DNA of 35,633 nt. Origin: Bacteroidota bacterium. GTDB lineage: Bacteria; Bacteroidota; Bacteroidia; Bacteroidales; UBA5342. Below, one piece after another: positions 24,609 through 32,346 of this stretch (position 1 is its first letter; every line of letters starts with the position of its first letter). Location: contig QKHT01000060.1 of the NCBI GenBank assembly GCA_003249935.1, positions 1 to 35,633 of the forward strand, written 5' to 3'. The notes beneath the pieces were generated by a model that did no database searches, was not told the origin of the DNA, and was given only the letters and a program-made list of their open reading frames with translations. The position numbers and the translations under genes were made by a program.

Positions 24609-25406
24609 TTAAGCGATTTCGTTTTCGCCTTTTACATAACCGAAGTTAGCCAAAATACCACCATCTACGTATAATACCTGACCGTTTACAAAATCGGCAG
24701 CTTTAGACGCGAGGAAAAGACTTGCATTACCCACATCCTCAGGTTCGCCCCAACGGCCGGCAGGCGTACGGGTCATTACCAAGTCGTTGAAAGGGTGACC
24801 ACCTACGCGGATTGGCGCAGTTTGTTCGGTTGCAATATAACCGGGACCAATACCGTTAATCTGCACATTGTATTTGGCCCACTCGCAGCACATGTTAGCC
24901 GTTAAAAGTTTCAAGCCACCTTTAGCCGAAGCATAAGCCGACACATTCTGACGACCGTAAACGCTCATCATCGAACACATGTTAATAATTTTACCCTGAC
25001 GACGAGCAATCATTCCGGGAGCGATACGCTTAGCTACGATAAGCGGAGCAACAAGGTCAACATCAATGACCTGGCGAAAATCGGACATTGGCATATCCAA
25101 AATAGGAATACGTTTAATAATACCTGCATTGTTTACTAAAATATCGATTGGGCCTACCTCTTTTTCGATAACAGATACACCGCGATCCACATCCTCTTCG
25201 CTGCAAACGTTAAAGTTGATGGTAAAAACATCAATACCATCCTTGGCGTATTCGGCCTTACACGACGCAAGTTTTGCATCGTCGATATCGTTTACACACA
25301 ACTTTGCGCCAGCTTTTGCCAAAGCTTTTCCACAAGCCATACCAATACCATGAGTTCCTCCGGTTACCAGAGCCACTTTACCACTTAAATCAAATAAATC
25401 GTTCAT
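24609..25406 (-). CDS. kduD: 2-dehydro-3-deoxy-D-gluconate 5-dehydrogenase (SDR)
   Basis: Reduces 2,5-diketo-3-deoxygluconate to 2-keto-3-deoxygluconate (KDG) with NAD(P)H, the second step of unsaturated-uronate catabolism. It is a 265-residue classical short-chain dehydrogenase with the cofactor motif VTGGTHGIGMACGKAL, Asp in CVNDIDDAKL favouring NAD, NNAGIIKR, the catalytic Ser of NMCSMMSVYG and the Tyr-Lys pair of YASAKGG. KduD and gluconate 5-dehydrogenase (Gno) are close relatives; linkage to kduI just upstream decides for KduD. It is 54 bp downstream of kduI and 4 bp upstream of the DUF4861 gene. Confidence 0.93.
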   Translation of the reverse strand: MNDLFDLSGKVALVTGGTHGIGMACGKALAKAGAKLCVNDIDDAKLASCKAEYAKDGIDVFTINFNVCSEEDVDRGVSVIEKEVGPIDILVNNAGIIKRIPILDMPMSDFRQVIDVDLVAPLIVAKRIAPGMIARRQGKIINMCSMMSVYGRQNVSAYASAKGGLKLLTANMCCEWAKYNVQINGIGPGYIATEQTAPIRVGGHPFNDLVMTRTPAGRWGEPEDVGNASLFLASKAADFVNGQVLYVDGGILANFGYVKGENEIA

Positions 25407-25460
25407 TTTTACTTAAAAATTTATAATACCAATAATTGAAAAATTCTAATAAAACACACC

Positions 25461-26297
25461 TTATTTCAAGCCATCGGGTTGAACCATATCCATATCGCTG
25501 TAGTCGAGGTTTTCGCCAGCCATACCCCACACAAAAGAGTAATTGGATGTGCCCGCACCACTATGAATACTCCATGATGGCGAAATTACAGCTTCTTCAT
25601 TTTGCATAAAGATATGGCGGGTTTCTTGCGGTTGGCCCATAAAGTGGCACACAGCCTGCCCTTCAGGCACTTCGAAATAGAAGTAAGCTTCCATACGCCG
25701 GTCGTGTGTATGCGACGGCATCGTATTCCATACACTGCCTGTTTTAAGTTCGGTGAGGCCCATTTGCAACTGGCAAGTTTCTACAACCGAGCCTACAATA
25801 AGTTTATTAATAGTACGTGCATTACATGTTTCGACTGAACCTAACTCCGCAATTTCGGCAATGGCTTTAGTTATAAGTTTGTTAGGATATGTTTTATGCG
25901 CCGGTGCCGAATTATAATAAAACTTAGCCGGGCATTTTGCATCGTGGGATTTAAAAACCACCTCTTTAACGCCACGTCCAAGATAAAGTGCTTCTTTGTA
26001 ACTAAGTTCATAGGTTACGCCATCGGCTACCACAGTACCGGTTCCGCCCACATTCACAATGCCCAATTCGCGGCGTTCGAGAAAAAATGTGGCTTTAAGC
26101 TCGTCGATTGTTTCGAGTTTCACTGATTTTGCAACCGGCAATACACCACCAACCATATAACGATCGTAGAATGAGTAGTTGTAGGTAATTTCATTTTCAA
26201 CAAAAATGTGAGATACGAGAAAATTATCGCGTATCCTTTGTGTATTATATCCCGAGAAATCGTCGGGATGTACAGCATACAATGTTTTACAATCCAT
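25461..26297 (-). CDS. kduI: 5-keto-4-deoxyuronate isomerase
   Basis: Converts 5-keto-4-deoxyuronate, which forms from the unsaturated end released by pectate, rhamnogalacturonan or similar lyases, to 2,5-diketo-3-deoxygluconate. It is a 278-residue cupin enzyme of standard length. The zinc ligands can be placed: His196 and His198 in PSHTHDRRMEAYFYF, Glu203, and His245 in SWSIHSGAG. These positions agree with the E. coli enzyme. The start YAVHPDDFSGYNTQRIRDNFL is also typical. It lies 5 bp after the LacI regulator gene. Near its 3' end is one GGTTGAACC word (25477-25485). Confidence 0.96.
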   Translation of the reverse strand: MDCKTLYAVHPDDFSGYNTQRIRDNFLVSHIFVENEITYNYSFYDRYMVGGVLPVAKSVKLETIDELKATFFLERRELGIVNVGGTGTVVADGVTYELSYKEALYLGRGVKEVVFKSHDAKCPAKFYYNSAPAHKTYPNKLITKAIAEIAELGSVETCNARTINKLIVGSVVETCQLQMGLTELKTGSVWNTMPSHTHDRRMEAYFYFEVPEGQAVCHFMGQPQETRHIFMQNEEAVISPSWSIHSGAGTSNYSFVWGMAGENLDYSDMDMVQPDGLK

Positions 26298-26302
26298 TTT
26301 TA

Positions 26303-27325
26303 CTATTTTAAAGAAGAATTTCGTATAAAAAGTTGTGCGGGTATTGTTACAGTTTTATGTATTCTTTCGGCCGAACTATGGTTAATTTCGTCGAGCAACA
26401 TGGTAGCGGCTGCACGCCCCATTTCTACGCTATGTTGCTCCACAGAGGTTAGTGAAGGACAGGTAAATTCGGTAAATGGCTCATTGGCATATCCGGCAAT
26501 TCTTAGGTGCTTTTTTAAGGTCGAACCATATTTATTTACAGCAAGCAGCGCGCCCAAAGCCGACATATCGGAGGCCGAAAACAGGCCATCGGGGCAGCTA
26601 TCGCTTTGAAGAAGGTTAATGGTAAGCGCATAGCCATCCTCCTGTGTAAGTACATTTTCGAAAATCAGAGAATTATCAAAATTTAACCCGCTATCGGCCA
26701 AGGCCTGTTTGTAACCTCTTAAACGTTCGCTGTAAATATTAATTGGAAACATGCCCCCAAAATGGGCAATTCGTCGGCATCCCTGCTCAATAAGGTGCGA
26801 TACAGCACCATAGGAACCATTAAAATTATCGTTTACTACCTTATTTACATCCAAATCGGCCGAAACACGGTCGAATTGAACCAATGGAATACCATAATCC
26901 AGCACCTTTTTTATATGGTTCGACACAAAAGATTCTTTGCTGAGCGACATTACAATGCCTTCGATACGGTTCTGAATAAGGTTTTCGATGACCTCTTTTT
27001 CACGTTGGAGCGATTCGGACGTTTGACAGATCAGTAAATTATAGCCTTCGCGATGGAGTACCTCATCGACTCCGGCAATAACATTGGCAAAAAAATGACG
27101 ATTAATAAGTGGCACAATCATACCAATTGTTTTGGTATTGCCCCGGCGCAAATTTGCAGCCAACACATTGGGCCGGTAGTTAAGTTTACGGGCTGCTTCT
27201 TCTACCTTTTTCTTCATTTCGACACCTATCGACGGATGATTGCTCAATGCCCGCGACACTGTTGATACAGTTGTATTTAAGCTGCGTGCAATATCTGTTA
27301 TAGTTACCTGTTTTTCTCTTGCCAC
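26303..27325 (-). CDS. LacI-family transcriptional regulator of the kdu operon
   Basis: A 340-residue LacI/GalR repressor. The N-terminal helix-turn-helix is VTITDIARSLNTTVSTVSRALS, the hinge YRPNVLAANLRRG, and the periplasmic-binding-protein-like effector domain follows (IGMIVPLINRHFFANVIAGVDEV). The initiator is GTG at 27325, preceded by TAAGGTGG; there is no in-frame ATG near. It is the first gene of the operon, 5 bp ahead of kduI, so a uronate intermediate is the natural inducer (inference). Two sites sharing CAANCGTTTGTT lie upstream at 27368 and 27458. The first sits just upstream of a TATATTTG box, which predicts autoregulation. Confidence 0.93.
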   Translation of the reverse strand: MAREKQVTITDIARSLNTTVSTVSRALSNHPSIGVEMKKKVEEAARKLNYRPNVLAANLRRGNTKTIGMIVPLINRHFFANVIAGVDEVLHREGYNLLICQTSESLQREKEVIENLIQNRIEGIVMSLSKESFVSNHIKKVLDYGIPLVQFDRVSADLDVNKVVNDNFNGSYGAVSHLIEQGCRRIAHFGGMFPINIYSERLRGYKQALADSGLNFDNSLIFENVLTQEDGYALTINLLQSDSCPDGLFSASDMSALGALLAVNKYGSTLKKHLRIAGYANEPFTEFTCPSLTSVEQHSVEMGRAAATMLLDEINHSSAERIHKTVTIPAQLFIRNSSLK

Positions 27326-27348
27326 CTTATTTTATATCTAAAACGATA

Positions 27349-27356
27349 CAAATATA
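27349..27356 (-). promoter_or_regulatory. -7 box of the LacI-kdu operon
   Basis: TATATTTG on the minus strand matches TAnnTTTG, 24 bases upstream of the GTG start. The region where a -33 box would sit is occupied by the operator-like palindrome, and no standard TTG is seen. Confidence 0.5.
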
Positions 27357-27367
27357 CAACATTTACG

Positions 27368-27379
27368 CAAACGTTTGTT
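27368..27379. promoter_or_regulatory. LacI-type operator 1
   Basis: Contains the perfect palindrome CAAACGTTTG (27368-27377) centred on CG, the usual form of LacI/GalR operators. It lies 11 bases upstream of the -7 box, so a bound repressor would block RNA polymerase. Confidence 0.65.
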
Positions 27380-27454
27380 CTTTTATTAAATAATTAGTTA
27401 TCAACCTTCCATATTTAACATTTGGCATCTAATCAGCTAAAATACATACTTTTA

Positions 27455-27470
27455 AAACAATCGTTTGTTT
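27455..27470. promoter_or_regulatory. LacI-type operator 2
   Basis: AAACAA and TTGTTT arms flank TCGT, and the site shares CAANCGTTTGTT with operator 1 exactly 90 bp away. It could support DNA looping or control of the divergent gene at 27589. Confidence 0.5.
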
Positions 27471-27502
27471 AAATACATTATTCATTGAAACAGAATACAA
27501 AC

Positions 27503-27511
27503 GGTTCAACC
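27503..27511. repeat. Iterated GGTTSAACC word between kdu operators and the divergent gene
   Basis: GGTTCAACC in noncoding DNA, part of the longer near-palindrome CGGTTCAACCCG. It is one of 19 GGTTCANCC copies in the window and is unrelated to the LacI operator sequence. Confidence 0.5.
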
Positions 27512-27588
27512 CGAAACAAAAACACTTAAAACACGTATAGTGTACTACAATTAAAAAACACAACACATTGAAAAACAAAGATGCTATT

Positions 27589-29223
27589 ATGAAACAGTTT
27601 AAGAACATTGTAATACTTGCCGTTATCGGGTTTGCGCTTATTTATGCCAACATGCCGGTAATAAATTATGGTTTTATCGGATTTGCAGCTATTATAGTCG
27701 TACTCGCAGCCGGCTGGATGCTTATAAATAGCACTGATGCCATTAAATTCGACCAAAAAACCAACAAAGCCATTATTTCAAAAAAGCTGCCTAAGTTGCC
27801 AATTGCAATAATTATACTACTCCTGATTTACATATTTATAATTCCGGCAGTTACATCCTGGCCACTATTACGAAACCAGGCATACCGTAACTTAATTGGA
27901 AAAATTGAAACCGGCGAAAACTTTTCGCAACAGCTTACCCCAATCTCCATAGAAAAGATACGTGTGGTGGACCGGCCGTTGGCTTACCTATTGGGCGACA
28001 AAGTTCTTGGTGCACAACCCGCATTGGGTAGCCAGGTGGTGTTGGGCGATTTTTCGATACAACGGGTAAAAGACGGCTTGTACTGGGTGGCCCCTTTGGT
28101 TCATTCCGGATTTTTTAAGTGGCAAAAAAACAGCGCGGGCACCAACGGCTATGTGATGGTGAACGCCACTAACGAGCGCGACGTAAAACTCGTACAGGAA
28201 GTACAAGGAAAACCAATTCGTATAAAATACCAACCCGATGCATTTTTTCAGGACAATTTGGAACGCCATGTCTATTTTAATGGCTATATGACCGCCGGGC
28301 TCACCGATTACACATTCGAAATAGATGACCAAGGCATGCCTTACTGGGTTATAACCAAATACAAAAAAAGAGTGGGCTTTAGTGGCGACGATGCAGTGGC
28401 AGTAGTTGTGGTTGAGGCCGGTTCGGGCAAAATTACAGAATACGCCATAAATCAGGCCCCGGCATGGATCGACAGAATTCAACCGGAGCCATTTATTCAA
28501 AAACAGTTAGATGACTGGGGTAAATACGTTAAAGGTTACTGGAATTTTTCGAACGAAGAAAAACTACAAACCACCGAAGGCCTTACCATGGTGTATGGTG
28601 AAGATAACAAAGCATACTGGTACACCGGCCTTACATCGGTAGGTGCCGACGAATCGACTGTGGGATTTGTACTGATAGACACCCGAACCAAAAAGGCCGT
28701 ATGGTACCGACAAAGCGGCGCCACTGAATTTGCAGCGCAAAAATCGGCGGTTGGTAAGGTTCAGGAAAAAGGCTATTCGGCTTCGATGCCCATTCCATAC
28801 AACATCAACAACATTCCCACTTACATTATGACATTAAAGGACAAAGGCGGATTGGTTAAAATGTATGCCATGGTGGCTATCGAAGATTACACCATTGTAG
28901 GCGTTGGAAACTCATTGCAGGAAACCTTAATGGCCTACAAAAATGCATTTAACATGGCCGGAAACAAAATAGACGCCAAAAGTATTGCCGAAAAAACCGT
29001 ACTTAACTCGGTAATTACCCGTATAAACAGCGATATTAAAAACGGCAACAGCTTTTACTATCTTACCGTAAAAGAATCGAAAAACATCTTTATCGGCTCA
29101 ACCCAAATATCTAATGATTTGCCAATTACCAGTGTTGGCGACAGTGTAGAAATTAGTTTCGATAACGAGGTAGGTCAACTAATCGGCATTTCGAGTTTTA
29201 AAAACAAAACAGTAAACAAATAA
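27589..29223 (+). CDS. Membrane-anchored protein with three repeated beta units, function unknown
   Basis: A 544-residue protein that I do not recognise. Three hydrophobic helices lie in the first 100 residues (IVILAVIGFALIYANM, FIGFAAIIVVLAAGWML, PIAIIILLLIYIFIIPAV); the rest is a large soluble, beta-rich domain. The soluble part repeats a pattern of aromatic strand - PYW or AYW - G - acidic/Thr-Gly-Lys - Tyr about three times: around GMPYWVITKYKKRVGF ... GSGKITEY, KAYWYTGLTSVG ... DTRTKKAVWY and PTYIMTLKDKGGLVKMY. This resembles tandem PepSY-like units. ATG at 27589 is chosen over the TTG at 27568. It is divergent from the kdu operon and ends at a strong terminator. Confidence 0.8.
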   Translation: MKQFKNIVILAVIGFALIYANMPVINYGFIGFAAIIVVLAAGWMLINSTDAIKFDQKTNKAIISKKLPKLPIAIIILLLIYIFIIPAVTSWPLLRNQAYRNLIGKIETGENFSQQLTPISIEKIRVVDRPLAYLLGDKVLGAQPALGSQVVLGDFSIQRVKDGLYWVAPLVHSGFFKWQKNSAGTNGYVMVNATNERDVKLVQEVQGKPIRIKYQPDAFFQDNLERHVYFNGYMTAGLTDYTFEIDDQGMPYWVITKYKKRVGFSGDDAVAVVVVEAGSGKITEYAINQAPAWIDRIQPEPFIQKQLDDWGKYVKGYWNFSNEEKLQTTEGLTMVYGEDNKAYWYTGLTSVGADESTVGFVLIDTRTKKAVWYRQSGATEFAAQKSAVGKVQEKGYSASMPIPYNINNIPTYIMTLKDKGGLVKMYAMVAIEDYTIVGVGNSLQETLMAYKNAFNMAGNKIDAKSIAEKTVLNSVITRINSDIKNGNSFYYLTVKESKNIFIGSTQISNDLPITSVGDSVEISFDNEVGQLIGISSFKNKTVNK

Positions 29224-29224
29224 C

Positions 29225-29264
29225 AAAAAGCAGCCGGAAAACAGGATTTTCCGGCTGCTTTTTT
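29225..29264. terminator. Bidirectional Rho-independent terminator
   Basis: AGCAGCCGGAAAA pairs perfectly with TTTTCCGGCTGCT around a 5-nt loop, flanked by A5 and T6. It serves the unknown membrane protein gene (plus) and can end the histidine kinase gene (minus, stop at 29306). Confidence 0.93.
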
Positions 29265-29290
29265 CTCATCTATCTGTGTATTGCATTTTT

Positions 29291-29299
29291 GGCTGAACC
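29291..29299. repeat. Iterated GGCTGAACC word, intergenic
   Basis: GGCTGAACC (reverse complement GGTTCAGCC) lies between the bidirectional terminator and the kinase stop codon, in noncoding DNA. Confidence 0.45.
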
Positions 29300-29305
29300 A
29301 ACGAC

Positions 29306-32182
29306 TTAGGTTTTGTAAGGAATTGAAAAAAAGAAGGTCGAGCCCGCGCCCATTTCACTTTCCACCCACATTGTGCCGCCAAGTAACGCGACATAGGCTT
29401 TCGAAATCGACAATCCAAGTCCGGCCCCTTCATTGTTTCGCATTAGCAAATCGCTACCCTGCCTGAACCGCTCGAAAATCAATTGCTTTTGATCGGCCGG
29501 AATACCTACTCCTGTATCTTTCACAAAAAAATGAACATTACCTTCCTGCATATTTAAGTTACATCCTATTTCGATATACCCCTCCCGGGTAAATTTAAGT
29601 GCGTTTTTTACCAGATTGGTAAGCACAGCATACAGCTTTTCGCGATCGGTAACAATATGCGATAACAGTTCATTTTCACTGCAACTCAACCGGATATCCA
29701 AGCCTAAGTTTATCGCTTCGGGTTTAAAAAATGCGTAAATAAAACTCAGAAGTTCCGGAATATTTGTCTCTTCGGCCAACACATCCATCTGCCCGGCATC
29801 GACTTTAGAAATGCTTATGATATCGTTAATAATATTCAGCATCCGTTCACCGCTCTTTTCAATAATACCAATATAGGTCTGTTGCTCTTCGCCTGTAAGT
29901 TGCGGTTCCTTCAGCAAACTTGCAAACCCCAGAACACCATTCATTGGCGTACGAATTTCGTGACTCATATTAGCCAAAAAAGCCGACTTCAATCGCTCGC
30001 TTTCCTGTGCTTTATCTAATGCCAACAACAAATTTCTATTTGATTTAATTAGCTCCTCGTTTAAAGCTTCATATTCCTCGTTTTTCTTATTCAATGCATG
30101 CTCCGCTTGTTTTTTATCGCTTATATCATTAATACTCGACAAGATATAAGGTTCATGCGACAGATAGAGTATTGTTGCAGAAAAAATGCATATTGCGATG
30201 CCGCCATCTTTCTTTCTGAAATGATATTCCCGACCGATAACTTCTTCGCCTCTTAACAAACATTTTACCACATCATTTCTATCCGATTCATCAACCCAGA
30301 GGTTCAACCCAAAAGATGAACCATTTAAAACCTCTTCTCTTGAGTAGCCGGTAATACGTAAAAAAGCATCATTAAATTCAAGAAATTTACTATCATAAAT
30401 ATTGGTAATAGTAATGGCATAAGGCGAAGTTTTGAACGCCTTAGAGAAACGTTCCTCATTTTCGGCCAAGGCTTCCTCCGCTTTCTTTTTATCTGTAATA
30501 TCTCTGAAATTAATTACAATGGCCCCTACGCTCTCGTCGCCAAGCAAATTACTAAACGTACTTTCAACCCAATAATAATGCCCGTTTTTATGTCTGAACC
30601 GATACTGCAAAGTCGGGGTATAGTCGGCATTAACCATCAATTGGCCCAATGCAACCAAAACCATTTCCAGATCATCGGGATGGGTTAGCGTAGCAGGATC
30701 TACGCCCACTGCTTCGTCGGACGAATAACCAAAAATACGCTGTGCCGACGGGCTTATGTATTTAAAAATTCCGTGTTCGTCTAATAGTACAATACCATCA
30801 GGGGCCTTCTCTATAATAGACTGATAGTGCTTACTTATGCGATTTAATTCTGTTAAACTATTTTTTCTATCGTTAATATCAAAAATAGTGGTAATAAAAT
30901 ATTCAGGTTTCCAATGCTCATCGCGTTGTAAAACCGTGGAGATATCGACCCAAATTATTTCCCCGTTTTTATGAATGTATCTTTTTTCCCATCGGGCCGA
31001 TTCTATCTCGCCCACCAATATTTGCTGCACATATTGTTCGTTCAATGCCACATCGTCGGGGTGCGTTATGGTTCGCCAGTTTAATCCGGTCAGTTCATCT
31101 TCCGAATAACCCAGAATTTCGCAAAACGCCTTATTGGACCGAAGAGAACCGTCTAACCGGGTAATAGAAATGCCTACGGCCGAGTGTTCAAAAATACTAC
31201 GAAAATAGGTTTCACTTCTTTTGAGTTTATCCTTTGCACGTATGCTTTCGGTAATATCGTTAAGAATACAGTTCGCATACAAAAATTCACCATCCTCATT
31301 ATTGGCAACTCGGCCTTCAATAGACATATATACCACTTCACCCGTTTTTTTTACAAGTTGAACCTCGCAATGCGACTCGCCATTTGCCTTTAGTGCCGAA
31401 AAGTAATTCCGGAACTGCAATTGAAACTCCGGCGATACATATTCACCGAACCATTTGCCGGTTACGGCTGCTCTGTTGTACCCCAATAATCGGAGCCACT
31501 CAAAATTCACATCGATAATATTGCCGTTTACATCCAGCGATTGATACCCCACAGGGACAGTGTCGAACAATCCGCTAAAACGTTGTTCACCACTGCGCAG
31601 TAAATGTTGAGTACGCTTTAATTCCGCCTGCTGTTTTTCAAACAACAATTGAGCAGACGCTTTTTCTGATAGTTCATTTACAAAAGCTTTCAGTAATTCT
31701 ACCACTTTTTCGAATGGTTTTGATGGCAACCAATGCACTTCGGACAAAGCATCTGCACATTGTTTTCGATCTACACCTACTTGGTCGGCATTATTCAACA
31801 AGCGCGTTTCGTCTGTCGTTTCGGTTTTTAACTCACCAACAACCCAATTTGCCAGGTGAATGTCGCCCGCTATAATCTTTACACTGTTACACAAAAGGCC
31901 ACAATGCAAACACGGCGGTAATTTATCTTCAGATAATTGCCAATCAACGGCCAAACCCGAGAACAGACAATTTGCCCGTCCAGCTTCGGTTTTTAGAATA
32001 ACTTCTTCAAAAAATCTGCAAGGATTACTCGGTTTTGTTATTGGTTTTCCATCGGGATGAGTGATGATACACGCCACAGCATGTGCGGTTGCAAATAAAT
32101 CTTGCAAACGCTGAAGATGATCTAATTCAAAAAAATCTTCAAAAGCGAAATCCTGTGGATGAAAAAATAGTTCCGGCATCAT
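29306..32182 (-). CDS. PocR-4xPAS sensor histidine kinase
   Basis: A 958-residue sensor kinase with no transmembrane segment, so it should act in the cytoplasm. Order: a PocR-type Cys-rich ligand-binding domain (about residues 10-180, with NPCRFFEEV and LPPCLHCGLLC); four PAS/PAC units (about 200-320, 325-450, 455-575 and 580-695; for example GYSEDELTGLNWRTITHPDD and IFGYSSDEAVG); a coiled linker (KKNEEYEALNEELIKSN); HisKA with the phospho-acceptor in FLANMSHEIRTPMNG (His about 741); and HATPase_c with N box VKNALKFT, G1 DTGVGIP and G2 GAGLGLSI. There is no receiver domain, and no response regulator gene is adjacent, so its partner is elsewhere. Two ATGs lie in a row (32182, 32179). Confidence 0.94.
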   Translation of the reverse strand: MMPELFFHPQDFAFEDFFELDHLQRLQDLFATAHAVACIITHPDGKPITKPSNPCRFFEEVILKTEAGRANCLFSGLAVDWQLSEDKLPPCLHCGLLCNSVKIIAGDIHLANWVVGELKTETTDETRLLNNADQVGVDRKQCADALSEVHWLPSKPFEKVVELLKAFVNELSEKASAQLLFEKQQAELKRTQHLLRSGEQRFSGLFDTVPVGYQSLDVNGNIIDVNFEWLRLLGYNRAAVTGKWFGEYVSPEFQLQFRNYFSALKANGESHCEVQLVKKTGEVVYMSIEGRVANNEDGEFLYANCILNDITESIRAKDKLKRSETYFRSIFEHSAVGISITRLDGSLRSNKAFCEILGYSEDELTGLNWRTITHPDDVALNEQYVQQILVGEIESARWEKRYIHKNGEIIWVDISTVLQRDEHWKPEYFITTIFDINDRKNSLTELNRISKHYQSIIEKAPDGIVLLDEHGIFKYISPSAQRIFGYSSDEAVGVDPATLTHPDDLEMVLVALGQLMVNADYTPTLQYRFRHKNGHYYWVESTFSNLLGDESVGAIVINFRDITDKKKAEEALAENEERFSKAFKTSPYAITITNIYDSKFLEFNDAFLRITGYSREEVLNGSSFGLNLWVDESDRNDVVKCLLRGEEVIGREYHFRKKDGGIAICIFSATILYLSHEPYILSSINDISDKKQAEHALNKKNEEYEALNEELIKSNRNLLLALDKAQESERLKSAFLANMSHEIRTPMNGVLGFASLLKEPQLTGEEQQTYIGIIEKSGERMLNIINDIISISKVDAGQMDVLAEETNIPELLSFIYAFFKPEAINLGLDIRLSCSENELLSHIVTDREKLYAVLTNLVKNALKFTREGYIEIGCNLNMQEGNVHFFVKDTGVGIPADQKQLIFERFRQGSDLLMRNNEGAGLGLSISKAYVALLGGTMWVESEMGAGSTFFFSIPYKT

Positions 32183-32245
32183 TATAAAGTTTGAAATCTT
32201 TTGACTCTGACCGACTTTCTATCGCTTCTAAAAAATCTTCTAACT

Positions 32246-32253
32246 CAAACTTA
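32246..32253 (-). promoter_or_regulatory. Possible -7 box of the histidine kinase gene
   Basis: TAAGTTTG on the minus strand matches TAnnTTTG, 64 bases before the ATG. It has no -33 partner at the usual spacing. The rest of the 164-bp gap shows no other feature. Confidence 0.3.
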
Positions 32254-32346
32254 ACGAATTTTACCCAAAAATTCACTACAAAAGCAATAAAAACCACTCA
32301 TCACAAAACAATTTAAGTTGATTATGAATTACACTATCAGAAATCA

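Noticed and set aside
27503-27511. GGTTCAACC as the T-arm of a tRNA
   Set aside because: GGTTCAA is typical of tRNA T-arms, but the flanks cannot pair into a T-stem here or at the other copies, and no acceptor or anticodon arms are found.
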